A DNA stretch of 64,000 nt, taken from positions 735,001 through 799,000 of the forward strand of contig JAQFVV010006305.1 of assembly GCA_028023455.1 (NCBI GenBank), in the 5' to 3' direction. Position numbers and translations under genes: made by a program. Source of the DNA: Epiperipatus broadwayi (taxonomy: Eukaryota > Onychophora > Udeonychophora > Euonychophora > Peripatidae). Below, piece after piece: positions 1-12,400 of this stretch. The stretch's first letter is position 1, and the number at the start of each line of letters is the position of its first letter. Under the pieces are notes generated by a model. It did no database searches, was not told where the DNA came from, and worked only from the letters and a program-made list of their open reading frames with translations.

Positions 1-1437
1 AATGTTTGTATCTTTTTTAATCATTCTTTCAGTAATCAATACTATTAATTTCACCAGCATGTGGATAACTTTTATTACTGTTTAAATATATAATGTTTAG
101 CATTATAATCATATCATAGAACATACTCAGAATTATTTTTAAACAGATTCATAGCGAATCATTTTAATAAACTTGCAGATATTTTGGTAGTTTTATATTA
201 GTGTGTTGAAACAGTATTTTCTTTTATATTTATTAATTTATATTGCCAGAAATAGCTACAGTAATCTAATTTATTCTCTAAAATAGTCTTTTGTGAAAAG
301 ACAAACTATTATTTCTTGTTCATATAATCTAAAAGACAAAAATTGGATGGTCAGTATTAAAATGGAGTGGAATAAGGATTTTTTTCTATTGTACAATATA
401 AAATAAACATAAATAAAGTTCACTTCTGTGATAAAAAATGTAAAGCTAATGTTATAGAAGTATTTAATCTGTAAATAATGTATGTGATAATCCATATTTA
501 GTAGAGTAAAAATAAATATATTATTTATGCATTTTTATTATTATTATTTTCATTATTTTATCACATCTTTTATTTACTTTTTTTTTTTTTTATCTTGTAA
601 TTAATGCCATAAAAATCACATTATTTTTTCCCACCTCCATCATTTCTCAAACTTATTTTTTTTCATTTTATTGTAGACAGATACATGAATAGTTTTTTTT
701 TTTTTAAAAAAAAAAAAAAGCATACAAATACTATCACTATCTTATCAAAAAAATATGTAATTGAAGTTTATTCATATTTTTTCAAAAATCAATTGCAATA
801 TCCTTCTTAATATTAAGGCAAAAAATAGCTCATTTCCAACCCATCATCTTTTTCTTTTTTTTTATAGTGATTAAATTTATAGTAGCTTGCATACTAATTA
901 GTAACTTTTCATATATGCATATATATTAAGTATTTTTGAGGATTGAAAGACTAAATAAACTAATAGTCTATTACAAAAACTTTACTTATGCGACATTTTT
1001 TCGCATTAGTAGGTCTGCAAATAATAACGCCATCTGGAATTATCTATGATATTGCAGATTAATTTTTTAATGAATGATTCTATTATTCTTATTAAAAAGA
1101 TAGGTTATAAATGATATGTGAAACATAATAAAGATACTAGATTATTTATTTGAAGATTTTTAATGCTGCTTCGAATATAAATCTCTGTAATAGCTATGAT
1201 AATGTGAGTAATATATTAATATTCATTCATTGAATAATTTTAATAATCTCCCAGTTATAATTGTGATTTTGGTATCAATTAATTGTTTGGCTGGATATAA
1301 TAACATAAATAATGTAACAAAGTAACAAAATTTAGTGATTAAATAACTATGTATTACAAATAAGCTATTTAAGTACAAAAATATTTCTATCATTAAGTTT
1401 ATTATTAACAGATAACAATAAAAACTAATTAAAATTG
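1..1437. other. AT-rich sequence, no gene seen
   Basis: Poly-T/poly-A runs (for example around 575-590 and 690-720) and low-complexity AT sequence. Short frames on both strands have no recognisable protein similarity and AT-driven composition. Nothing can be assigned. Confidence 0.6.
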
Positions 1438-1486
1438 AAAAGGTTAGGCCACAACTGGCATCAAATTAATATTCTCAGGATATAGT

Positions 1487-1690
1487 AATTTTTCTTTTAT
1501 TTCAATCGGTGATTACTTCATTTATTACAAAAATAGTCAATGTTTTACTAAAAAAAGATCAAATGTATTTCCCATCTTACTTTATAATTATATAATAAAA
1601 GGTAATTTCTCTTTTATTTGAATCAATGTTATTTCATTTATTATAAAAATAGACTGCTGTTTTACTAAAATAACTAAATTAAAAAGATTA
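1487..1690. repeat. Diverged tandem duplication, about 118-bp period
   Basis: The segment beginning TAATTTTTCTTTTATTTCAA near 1487 recurs as TAATTTCTCTTTTATTTGAA near 1604, followed in both by CATTTATTA...AAAATAGNC and GTTTTACTAAAA. The two copies are clearly related but diverged. Function unknown. Confidence 0.6.
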
Positions 1691-1699
1691 GGCTTTTTT

Positions 1700-1812
1700 T
1701 TTTCTCCATATATCAAAGCATCGACCGGGAAGCAAACCCGTGATAACTGTCTGCAAGCGACTGCTTGCTTGCAAGGCAGCTGCGCTGACCTCTCGGCTAC
1801 CAACGCCAGACA
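1700..1812 (-). mobile_element. tRNA-derived SINE remnant
   Basis: On the minus strand there is an A-box-like TGGTAGCCGAGAGGTCAGCG and, about 60 bases later, a B-box-like CGGGTTTGCTTCCCG in which CGGG/CCCG can pair as a T-arm. The anticodon loop could read CTTGCAA (TGC), but the anticodon stem pairs badly, the variable region is long and the acceptor ends do not pair. This is therefore a pol III retroposon head, not a working tRNA gene. A T-run (1690-1703) lies at its minus-strand 3' side and would act as a terminator. Confidence 0.6.
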
Positions 1813-2459
1813 AAGATTAGGATATTTATTTAGTAAAAACAAAAAAAAGTCATATTTATTGTTGACTAAAAGTGAAAAATAAAACAAATACTGAATTAAG
1901 AAAAATCATTTCAAAGATAAGAACTTTTGTTTGCATAACAGATTTGAGATTCATAAATATGTATTACATTAATTCTTACTATTTATTATTAAGCAGATAT
2001 TCCATTTCTAAATCTAATATTACAATATTAGCAATCTAATAACATCCTAAAATGCACTTTCTGTTACAATGATTTTATAAATGATTACTTTATTCTTATT
2101 AATTTATTGTATTGTTATTTACATATATAGACTTCAATAGTTCTACTGCATTTAACAATTTAGGATAGAATATTTCACTGTAGTGATACAACTATTTGTT
2201 GTACTTAAATTAGTTATATAAAGTTGTTACTTTGGCCAATTTATTGTATGAGAAAACATCTCTTAATTAATGTAATATAAAGGCAGTAGAAATTTTGGTT
2301 CTCATCTGATACTTCATGTCAGCCGCGGGATGGCGCTATTTCGAACCAAAAACATATTAATATAACATTCCCGGGCTAGCGATTCTCTATTAATATTGAC
2401 CTTTTTTTTATTTTATTTACAAAGTTTACTTTCTTTCGTTTCTGTATTATTTTTCCCAA

Positions 2460-4180
2460 ATAATATTTTTGACAATGGGATAATAATAGTTTTTTTTTTT
2501 AATTTTTATTGACAAGAGAGTCTTTTTTGGTGTGTGTTCAAATAGTAATTTGTGTTTTTTTTAAATAGTATTACTGTTTTTGCAAAATTGGATTGCCAAA
2601 ATTCAAGAGAGAACGGGTTTTTTTGATGGATCTTTAAATAATAATTTACGTTACTTTGATAGGTTTACATTTGATTGCCGACAACAATTAGTGGGAGGGG
2701 TGTTTTTGTGTATGATTAAATAATAATTTACGTTGTTACTTTTATAGGTTTACATTTGATTGCCAACGACAATTATTGGGAGAAGTGGGATTTTTTTCGT
2801 GTGTGTGTATGTGTATGTTTAAATAAAAATTTAAGTTACTTTTATTGGTTTACATTTGATTGACAACCGATTTGACTTCCTTTCTTTTATAAATTATGGT
2901 TTTGGTTCTACAAATAAATATTTTTGACAATGGAACAATAATAGTTGTTGTTTGTTTAATTTTTATTGACAAGAGGGTGTTTTTTGGTGTATGTTCAAAT
3001 AGTAATTTGGGTTACGTTTTAATAAGTTACGGTCTTACTTTTATTGTTTTACATTTGATTGACACTAATTATTGGGAGGGGTATTTTTTTGTGTGTATGA
3101 CTGTAGAAAAGAATAATTTACGTTACTTTTAGTGGTGGTATACATTTGATTGGTGACAATAATTAGTGAGAGGGGTGGGTGTTTTTGGGTGATGATTAAA
3201 TACTAATTTACGTTCCTTTTATTTTACATTTGATTGCCAACAACAATTATTGGGAGAAAGGGGTTGTTTGTTTTTTTTTGTATGTGTATGTTTAAATAAA
3301 AATTGAAGTTACTTTTATTGGTTACATTTGATTGACAACTGATTTGACTTTTTTTCGTTATAAATTATTGTTTTGGTTTCCCAAAAACCTAATATTTTTG
3401 ACAATGAGACAATAATAGTTGTTGTTTCTTTTATTTTTATTGACAAGAGGGTCTTTTTTGGTGTATGTTCAAGTAGTAATTTGGGTTACATTTAAAAAAA
3501 TAATTGGTTTATCTTAGTTTTAGTGCTTTACATTTGATTGCCGACAACAGTTAGTAGGAGGGGTGTTTTTGTGTACGATTAAAGAATAATTGTACGTTAC
3601 TTTTATTTTCTACATTTGATTGCCGACAACAATTATTGGGAGAAAGGGGTTGCATTTTTTTTTTTTTGTTTGTGTGTATGTTGAAATCAAAATACTTCTA
3701 TTGGTTACCATTTGATTGACAATCGATTTGACTTTTTTTTTTTTCGTTTATAAATTATTTGGATTTCCCAAATAATATTTGGTTTGACAATGGAACAATA
3801 ATAGTTGTTTCTTTAATTTTTATTGACAAGAGTGGGTCTTTTTTGGTGTATGTTAAAATAGTAATTTGGGTTATGTTTAAATAATAATTTACGGTCTTAC
3901 TTTTATTGGTTTACGTTTGATTTCCAACAACAATTAGTGGTAGGGGTTTGTTTTTCTATATGATTAAAGAATAATGGATGTTCCTTTTATTTGACCATTT
4001 GATTGCTGACGACAACAATTATTGGGAGAAGTGAGGTTTTTTGGGCTATGTTTAAATAAAAATTTTAGTTACTTCTTTTATTTTACATTTGATTGCCGAT
4101 GACAACAATTATTGGGAGAAGGGATGTATGTTTAATTAAAAATTGAAGTTACATCTTTTATTTTTTATATTTGACGAAGG
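2460..4180. repeat. Higher-order tandem repeats inside Merlin-like copy 1
   Basis: The phrase GACAATGG(G/A)A(T/C)AATAATAG starts near 2472, 2925, 3400 and 3786, giving units of about 385-475 bp. Each unit contains several shorter units built on TTTACATTTGATTGCCGACA followed by ACAATTATTGGGAGAAG. The arrangement is satellite-like but confined within the transposon ends. The copy at 49187 has the same array in reverse. Confidence 0.85.
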
Positions 4181-4189
4181 CCATTTGGA

Positions 4190-4460
4190 ATCCCTCAAAC
4201 AAGCTGCCCTTTACGAAGTGAACATTTCCGTCGGCAACAACGAGACTTACAAATGAAAGTCAAAAGATGTTTTTGGACCTCAAATCTGCATATATTGCCG
4301 CACAATCCAATCTTTTCTTTCAGCAGCAGGATGTTTTTTTTTTCTGCTGCAGAAATACTCCAGCGCTGGCTTCCGTGTCTGGCAATTCCCATCTTTTCAA
4401 GTTTTCTGTGTTAGAATTAGCCATCTTCTTGGTCTCAGAAAATTTCTCGCTAAAACGTGA
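4190..4460 (-). pseudogene. Merlin-like transposase N-terminus, broken
   Basis: The minus-strand frame at 4195-4392 ends with CKSRCCRRKCSLRKG, the second half of the zinc-ribbon plus the 'RKG' turn that begins ISXO2/IS1595-type (Merlin) transposases. A preceding CGNIC supplies the first cysteine pair. Immediately after 'LRKG' another frame reads SLFEGF, as expected from the family, so a small frame change truncates the reading. Only the DNA-binding half is represented; the DDE region is absent. Confidence 0.65.
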
Positions 4461-4769
4461 CTCAAAGCATGGTCATTAAAAATTTTACGCTACCCCACCC
4501 TAATCGAGAATTTAGGAGGCTTATAGCTTTATGAAGAACAATCACGACACTGTTAAAATTGTTAAAAGGTAACAGTACATCAATTCGTCTTAAAAAAAAA
4601 AGTCACCAATGAAAATTTAAATAAATTTTGACACGATCAAGTTAACACACCCACGTATGATATTGTTACATAAAATACATAACACAGCATTACGATGTAG
4701 TGCATGACACAAACAACTATGGCATTTTCCTCTGCTTTTAGCATCGGAAAAAGCCACACCGTTAGCCGC

Positions 4770-4925
4770 TAAGCCGAGTTAACACTCTTTCTAGGTTTTA
4801 TTGTAGAAAGAAGACTTAACTCCGAGTTAACAGTCTACCTTTTAGCGTACAAAGAAGACTTAACTCCAAGTTAACAATCTTTCTAGGATTTATTTTAGAA
4901 AGAATGCTTAATTAAAGGCTTGGGT
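4770..4925. repeat. Three palindromic ~63-bp repeats
   Basis: Three units alternate GAGTTAACAxTCTTTCTAGG with TAGAAAGAAGACTTAACTCC, each nearly self-complementary so that the whole block can fold into serial hairpins. The same block occurs in the other copy (49310-49425), so it belongs to the transposon and might be a binding array near the end (inference). Confidence 0.7.
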
Positions 4926-6059
4926 GCGGCCGCGGAAACGGCATATTTCTAGAAATTTAGCTAGAAATAGCGCCATCCCGTGGCTGGCACAAAGGATCAG
5001 ATGACAACCGAAATGTTTTTTTTAAGAATGCTCCATAAAATTTTTAAAAATATGATAGTAAGATCATAAGACCAAACCAGTATGTTCTTTGTCATGCTGA
5101 ATGTGTTCTATTGAATCTTCTATTATTAATGTTACATCATCTTTAGATTGGGTATATTAGGGTGAATCATATCAGTCTTCTTAAAAAAAAGTATTTTATA
5201 ATGAATTTAAATATGATATTCATGAAATAAAACTTATTTCACACTCTTAAAAAGTGCTTTATTGATTGCTTTCATTGGTAATACTTGGGGAACTGCAATC
5301 AAGCAAAGTGTTGATGGTACTCTATGAGAAATTAAAAGATAACAGTGCAAAACATTGTTAAACAGACAAAGGATATGTTCTATACATGAACATATTTGTG
5401 ATTCACGTAGGGTAACCAGACATCCCGATTTTTCAAGATTTGTTCTTATTTTTAATTAGATGTCCCAGTGTCCCCAAAATGTCTTTTCAGAGCTGTTGTA
5501 TGTCCTAATTTTCAAATACTCATAATTATTATTTGTCATACATAAATAATTCATTCCAAAAATGAGTTTCTTGGCCCTCTCTGTCCATTTCAGTCTCTAT
5601 GGTAATTTTATAAAAACTTCAGGCAAATTCCAACACCAAAACAAAGATCGCTAATACGTTATATGGCCGGGTTCTCAAGATAGAGGCACTCTCATGTCCA
5701 ACCTTGCCTTGGAGTATATGCATTTGGATTTTTGTAGGCTAAAAACTGAGCACTTGTACATTGACAGTGTAGTTTCACTATTTCTTTGTTGATATTAATT
5801 TTCTGCGGTGGTAAAATTAATAGGAATATTAATAACCCTAAACAAAGATTGCATGCCAAAGAGGAAGTGTACTTACAACAATGAATATATGCAGGAATGG
5901 AGTTTTATAAAAAAATTTAAAAAATGTTTACATTAGTAAGATGTGATATGTTGGACTATTTCCATCATTTACAAGTGAATGTTGAATGTATGGAAACCTC
6001 TAATTAATCTTGCTCTTAGGAAAAATTAAAAAAATAAAAATAATTAGATTAAAAAAAAA

Positions 6060-6240
6060 AAAATTTGAAGGACTCAGAAGGATTTGAACCAATCCTCATA
6101 TATAAATATATCAAATTTTTACTATATGTTGCCTTTGATAGAATAACTCAGTTGGTAGAGTGTTTGCCTTAAATTCAATATTCAAGAATCTAAAGGTGTG
6201 AGTTCACTTCTAAGCGAATATTGTCACTGTGCATATAGGC
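6060..6240 (+). mobile_element. tRNA-derived SINE-like insert
   Basis: TAACTCAGTTGGTAGAGTG near 6142 is an almost perfect eukaryotic tRNA A-box/D-arm, and GTGTGAGTTCACTTC about 55 bases later resembles a B-box. Just upstream, on the minus strand, GGTTCAAATCC (around 6073-6095) is a second, oppositely oriented B-box. The acceptor stem does not close, so a pol III-derived retroposon or foldback is likelier than a tRNA gene. It sits within the hAT element. Confidence 0.55.
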
Positions 6241-6400
6241 CAGCAACACCTGAAGAAAAGTGGAGAATAATACTATTCTAAACGTTGTGTAATTACTAAC
6301 CTGTATTGTCTATTTGTGTGTTATTACTAACAAAGTTGTTTGTATTTGAAAAGTTTAAATAAAGTTTAAAATTTTCTATACATTCAACATTCACTCATAA

Positions 6401-8235
6401 ATGATGGAAATAGTCCAACATATCACATCTTATAATATACCATCATTACAAACCTTCAGACAAATTTACATTAGTGTTTCACACAGTAGCAGATCCGACA
6501 TAAAAACTCATATAAACAGTCAGAAACACAAAATACATTTATCAGGGGCATCTACATCAAAAAAATTAGACTGTTTCATATACAAAAGATATAGCGCAGA
6601 AGGAGATAGCTTTGCAGCAAGTAAATTAACAACAGTATATTATATTGCTTGGCACCATCAATCATTTCGTTCCACAGATTGTGTTAATAATTTATTTAAT
6701 AAGATTTTTTTCGGACTCTAAGATTGCACAAAAATTTTCATGTTGATCAACTAAAACTACTGTGTTTATTATGCAAGTATTGGGACCACACTGCGAATAA
6801 CAGCTTAAAAATGAGTTAAACTGCTAAATTCTTCAGTATATCTGTATTTGCAATTAATCATAATGCAACAAAAAAATTCCCTTGATTGTACATTATTATT
6901 CCAAAAAAAATGGAATTCAAGTAAGCTTACTTAAAATTTATAATTTACCAAATGAAACATAAGATACTATTTATAATTTAATAGCAAATACTTTCAAAGA
7001 ATTTAATATTGATTCCAGCAAATGTATTGCTTATAGAGCTGGTAACCCTAACTCAAATTTTGCAGATGTAATAGAAAAAGAAAAATTAATGTATTTTTTA
7101 AATTGTGTGAAAATATTAACAAAAATTTAATGGTTGTGGGTTGTACTGCTCACATTTTGCATAACACTGCGCAATCTGGTACTGAAAGGCTACCATGTGA
7201 TACTGAAGTTATTGCAGTAAAAAAAAAAAAATTTATTTTTTCATATATACAGTCTGAACAAAAAATTTAAAAGAATTTTGTGATTGCGTACATATAGAAT
7301 ATTCAACCTTAGTTTCACACTCTAAAACTAGATGATTAACTTTGTGTAAATTGATTCAAAAAATCATTGAATTGTACAATGGACTGAAATCTTATTTTTT
7401 ATCTGAAGAAAAGCCACCAATAATTTTACAATTTTTTCAAAATCAGATAAATGAGTGTTGTCTTTTATTGGTCCATAATTTTATGTTTATTTTTAATAAA
7501 CAAATTCTTAAAATTGATAAGAATAATATAACCATAATAGAAGTAATAAAAATAATATATGAAACAATTCAGATGATGAAAACACAAATTGAAAATAAAT
7601 TCATTCCACACTGTGTTGAACAAATGTTTTTAAAAATTGTTGTGTCAGAGACTTTTAAAAAAGTCCTTCAAAGAAGGTGATCAAGAGCTATATAAAACTT
7701 CTATAGCATATTTGAGAAAAACTACTTCAAATTTAGCAAATGTACATCTTTTAGTTGAGTGGATTTAAAAGAAATACCAACATGGAATGAATGTACTCTA
7801 CACAGTATTGGTTTAAATAAGAATGGTATATCCATCAATGATAATCTGTTAATAGATCAGTTTGAAGTATTAAAAAATTTTGTCCGAGCAAATCCGAAAA
7901 CAATGAAACTGTTTGGCTTGAAAATTCATACTGCAACGTTAGTCAAAATTCTTTACATCTGTAAAATTTACTGAACAAGTATCTTAAATTGAAACAATAT
8001 GCCAATATTATTTTGCATTACCTTCTCATAATGCAGATATGGAAAAAAAATTTTCCTTAATAAATAGTCAGTGGAAGATGGAAAGAAATAGAATGGATTT
8101 GGAAACTCTAAATTGTATAATTTTATGCAACTATAATATGAAAACAAGCTGTGTCGAATTTAATGACTACATTAGGGACAATAAAAGCCTATTACAACCT
8201 GTAAACAACAGCTTGAAATATAAGAAAAAATAATA
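6401..8235 (+). pseudogene. hAT transposase pseudogene (inside 5408-9319)
   Basis: Pieces in order: 6401-6721, with a zinc-finger/BED-like KTHINSQKHKIHL and then AAxKLTTVYYIAWHHQSFRS, typical of one hAT group; 7020-7200, reading CIAYRAGNPNSNF and later HILHNTA-like sequence across frames; 7342-7680, with NGLKSYFLSEEKPPIILQFF and IENKFIPHCVEQMF; and 7759-8230. Stops and frameshifts separate the pieces. In the intact family this is a nuclear transposase with an RNase-H-like fold; this copy cannot make it. Confidence 0.75.
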
Positions 8236-8283
8236 TGTATTTTAAATATATCAAATTTATTAAGCGCAAGCAGACAACAATGT

Positions 8284-9100
8284 AATAACGTGAAAGTTAA
8301 AACCTTTGAAAGATGCGCCTTGCTTATGTGACAGCCAATCAGATGTAATAATAACTGCACGTGGAACTCCCAATTCTAAAATACAAGTCAGAACTATAAG
8401 AAAAAGATAGGACTCACCTTCTTCTATGCCTAAATTTATATATAAATAAGCCAAACTCGAGCATTTCGAATTAAGAATGTGAAGCTTAAAATACCTTCAC
8501 ATTTAATTCACTAAATATTATATATAAATAAACAACGCGAAGTCTTTCGATTTACTATGAAGCAATTTTTAAATCTAATGAAATGATAGTAACAATAATG
8601 TAATAGTATAATATGTATAATAGTATAGTAATATAGTATAATATAATAATATAATATAGTATAATATAATATACAGTAGTATAATATAATATACTATAAT
8701 AATTAATATAGTATAATAGTATAATATTCGCGTTATTATAATATTATCTGTTTACGCTTAAATTTAATATATTTACATTTATTAATATCATTTCATTAGA
8801 TTTTAAAATATTGCTTCGTTGTAAATCGGATGATTTCGCGTTGTTAATTTATATATATAATATTTAGTGGATTAAATGTGAAGGTATTTAAGCTTCACAC
8901 TCTTAGTTCAAAATGCTTTAGTCTGGCTTATTTAAATATAATTGAGGCATAGATTAAGATGGGTCCCATCTTTTTCTAATAGTTCTGGCTTGTGTTTTAG
9001 AATTTAGAGTCCCATGTGATGCCATTATTCCATCTGATTGGCTGTCACTTAAGCATTTTTAAAGCGTATCTGTTTGAAGGTGTTTAGCTTTCACGTTATT
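8284..9100. repeat. Foldback (inverted-repeat) element nested in the hAT
   Basis: Ends AATAACGTGAAAG (left) and CTTTCACGTTATT (right). Long arms 8284-8589 and 8784-9100 are inverted copies (diverged by point changes), sharing for example CAGCCAATCAGATG and AACAACGCGAA. They are separated by about 190 bp of TATAGTATAATA-type repeats. No coding capacity. It inserted into, or evolved inside, the 3' part of the hAT element after the transposase. Confidence 0.82.
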
Positions 9101-9327
9101 ATAATAGTATATGTATTTTAATAATTGAAAAAAAAAATTTTTAATTTATTATTCAGTTTTCTTTCTAAACACATTATTATATTATGATATTAATGAAGAG
9201 AACACTGTGAACCTCAGGTAGAGTGACATAGGCTACATTACCAGGATTTCTGGCACTGGGCCATAAAAATGATTAATCGTCATGTCCCGATTTTTGATTG
9301 AACTAGTCTGGTCACCCTAGATTCACA

Positions 9328-10249
9328 GGCTGATTTCTATAGTCAGTCATTGTAAAACTCATCTTTTATTTTTTGCCTTTCTATCTTTTCTTTTTCTTAA
9401 AGGTAAATCACAACATAAAACCACTCATGCTAGAATGATTGCCAGTAAATGAAGCACTCTTACATGAGCAGTTTGGTTTGCAATTAAAAATTTTAATACA
9501 CCCATAAAGATAGGTTAAATATTGTGAATAAATAATCAGCATAAGTTTATGAGTGTGGGATATAAACTATTTCATACGAGTGCTTCCCAAAGTAAATGGT
9601 AATATCCTCCAGGTCATTTATATAGCATTGAATAAAAATAAGGGGTAATGGGAGTATAAAGAAAAGAAAATATTTGAAAAACTCTTTTAATACATACTGT
9701 GTAACATAGAGTTGAATTCATAATGATTACTTTTTATTAATGAATACACTTAGCACAAGTTATAACTGATCAATAGTGAAATCAGCAACAAGTGTTATCA
9801 AGCAAGGATTAGGAGGCAAGCATGTCACTCATTATTGGAAAGCTATTGGCAGAGATATATGTGTGTAATGACATGTTTACAGTATAATACTATAAATAGA
9901 TAAATAAGAAATCTAATTTAGATATTTTCTCGATTGTATATCAAGCAATTGAAAATAGTGCAAGTGCAATAAGTATTTAAAAAATTTTAATTCATATTTA
10001 CAGAACTGTTACAACCCTATCTGGTGTTTGGGGTGAAGTAATTTTGACTCGACTTACCAGGAGTCTTCTAGGTGAATTTTTGTAAAAAAATATAAGGAAA
10101 TAAATGCATTTTATTAAAATTTATAAGTAATGCATGTATTTTTCAAAATTTTCATTAAGTGCTTACATAGCTAAAAAATTTTATATTTGGAAACTAAAAT
10201 TATTTAAAATATTTTTTTTGCTTTTATTGTTGCAAAATCTCATATGAGA
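9328..10249. other. AT-rich spacer, nothing recognised
   Basis: No frame longer than a few dozen codons and no repeat structure was seen. It lies between two hAT-derived regions. Confidence 0.5.
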
Positions 10250-12400
10250 TTGTCATAATCCAATGACTCAATTGTTTCATTTTCAATTGATATTATGTCC
10301 AAATTTATTAATCTTTTTTGACCCATGGTTATAATTTTTATTTAATTTTAATTTGCTGAAACTGCATTCACATGACTCTAAACTGCATTCACATGAGTCT
10401 ACCATTACAGATAGAGTTAAAAGTATTTATAATGTAATCTCACTATTAGAATATACATTTTGAATTTGATAAATTATGAAAAGCAAGTTCTTCAAACCAA
10501 GTTTTGCTTACCATTAAAATTTTTCCTTTTCTAAGCAAAATTCGGGAGCATCAAAATCTTCAAAATATTTTAAGGCTAGATTTACTGCACTGTTTTTAAA
10601 AATTCCATTAGAGATATTTGCTATATATTTTCATATCTACATTGAAATTGATTAAAAATGTTAATGGATAGAATGTTGCATTCTATTATTATAAAAGTGT
10701 CATCGTGCGACAATAAATGATTTTCAGCTTCTTCAGGATCTAATTTTTATTTTATTTTTTTTACAGGAAAATTTGTGTGTTTTATGTACATTTTTTGTTT
10801 TATCAAATGTACTTTGAACTCACTCATTTCTCAAACTTGGGTAGATAACATTAACCCATTTGTCATTCTTGATACCCCATCAACAGACATATTTATTTTG
10901 AAATGAAATATTCTCTCTCTCAATGTTAGAATGTTGTATCACATATCTAATAAGCAAATAAACTTATAATCAATCTGTTTTATTAAGTTCTTTGCATTAG
11001 AAATTGTATCAAAATCTAAATTGCATCTTATGATAGTTCTTCCAATCTTTTGTATACATTTTCAATTTGTTCATTTAGTTTAGTCCTCCTCTTGGACAAC
11101 CACTACCATGTTGCACAATGTCCCTTTAAATTTTAAACATCCCATCTACTTGTGGAGCTTGAAAAATAGTAAAAAATATTTTCAATTTTATAAAAAAATG
11201 TTATTCATAGTTAGTAAAGCTTCAGAAACATAAATTTCTATAAAATTCAGTATATGTGTTGCTCATGAAACATATCTAACAAATTGGTAAATTCTATTTA
11301 TGTGTGCCTGAATTCCATGGTATTTATTTGCTATTGGTATCATCATTATATCCTTGGCCTCTGCAATGCATAATATCTAAATTATCCGACACATTTTTTT
11401 CTAAAACTTCCTTTGATAAACCATTCCCAGTTTTTCATTAATGTTAATAATATCATTGTGCATTTACCATTTTATCTAATTGTTTGCAACATTTGTTTTC
11501 TTTGCAATACATCTGGCAAAAAATCAAATAAAATTGAAAAATATTTTGCATTTTATGTATTTGCCTAACAATTCAAATTGTTAGCTTCCGAATAAATATA
11601 TCACCAATTGTTTCTTCAACCTTTGTTTTTTAACATATTGAGCAATAAACGAATCATAAAAATCATAATGGTTAGCCAATTCAGTCAAATTTTTAAAAAT
11701 TCCACATTTTATATCACTTATTATTTATATCACAAAATAATATGGACTTAACAACTACCTTTAAAAATTGATACCATTTTTCAGTTTTTGGCAAATATTT
11801 TTTTTAGGTGATTGTCAATCATCTTATGCAGGAGAAATTTTCTTTCAAAATCTTTACAATTTATATAGAAAGTTCTGGACTATTATCATGATCAGGTAAT
11901 CTTCAGCTTAAATTTCTTCCATTGTTTATCCTTTTGCTCTATGTGAAAAGCTTGATTTATTTTTTTTTTAATATTAAACAATATATGGTAATCATTGCAT
12001 TCAAATTTTGTCATTGTTAGATAAGATTTTAAAGAACCATTTGCTATTAAAATTTCTTCTATCTTCTTGAATAGGAAATAATGAAAAAAAAATTCCAATT
12101 TGTTTTGGTATATAGATTTGTGTTATTAAGTAACAATTGATTTTATCGGGGATAAATAGCTCTTTTTTGCAACAAGCAATCTTCATATACTTTGATGCTT
12201 TCTTAAATTGTATAATTTATCCATAGTAACATCTTTATTGCCAATGTTGTTCCTTTCTTGGGAAAGCACATTTTCTTCGCTAATAAAATTTTGGATTCTA
12301 TCTGCTGATATGAAAGAAGCATTAGTTTCTTTTATATTTGCAGATGTGGATCAGTTTTTTTAGCTGATTCCAAATGCATTTTTTTTTTTGTCAACAAAAT
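10250..12400 (-). pseudogene. hAT transposase pseudogene, TTF-zinc-finger / ZMYM1-like type
   Basis: On the minus strand, reading from 12186 downward: FSLFPIQEDRRNFNSKWF (the start of the TTF-type zinc-finger domain that precedes this hAT group), later HYDFYDSF, FFNFIxFFARCIAKKTNVAN (corresponding to the 'ADETTDVAN' catalytic region), and at 11341-11372 MHCRGQGYNDD (the family's 'xRGQGYDNGANM' motif, with a catalytic Asp). Many stops and frame changes separate them. Ends could not be defined. The order and spacing of motifs fit one old inactive copy. Confidence 0.65.

Larger units (their letters stand above)
2297..5009 (-). mobile_element. Merlin-like DNA transposon, non-autonomous, copy 1
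   Basis: Terminal inverted repeats of about 45 bp: left GGTTCTCATCTGATACTTC..., right (reverse complement) GGTTGTCATCTGATCCTTTG..., both running into CAGCC(G/A)CGGGATGGCGC. An 8-bp target duplication with one mismatch flanks it (GAAATTTT at 2289-2296, GAAATGTT at 5010-5017), as known for the Merlin/IS1595-like superfamily. Inside are satellite-like repeats (2460-4180), a broken transposase N-terminus on the minus strand (4190-4460) and palindromic 63-bp repeats near the right end. No DDE catalytic core is present. A second copy lies inverted at 49187-51427. Confidence 0.82.
5408..9319 (+). mobile_element. hAT DNA transposon, 3.9 kb, decayed
   Basis: Left end TAGGGTAACCAGACATCCCG, right end (reverse complement) TAGGGTGACCAGACTAGTTC: inverted repeats of the hAT type. 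They are flanked by the 8-bp duplication GATTCAC(G/A) at 5400-5407 and 9320-9327, the length expected for hAT. A fragmented transposase runs on the + strand (6400-8230). A tRNA-like insert (6060-6240) and a foldback element (8284-9100) are nested inside. Confidence 0.88.

Noticed and set aside
1708-1812. Functional tRNA gene
   Set aside because: A- and B-box-like sequences exist, but the acceptor stem does not pair, the anticodon stem has mismatches, and the variable region is oversized. SINE remnant is better.
2460-4180. CRISPR array
   Set aside because: Repeat units are long, diverged and lack uniform spacers; eukaryotic intron/intergenic context; they are part of a DNA transposon.
6131-6230. 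Functional tRNA gene
   Set aside because: The D-arm is excellent but the T-loop is poor (GAGTTCACTTC) and no acceptor stem closes; it lies inside a dead transposon.
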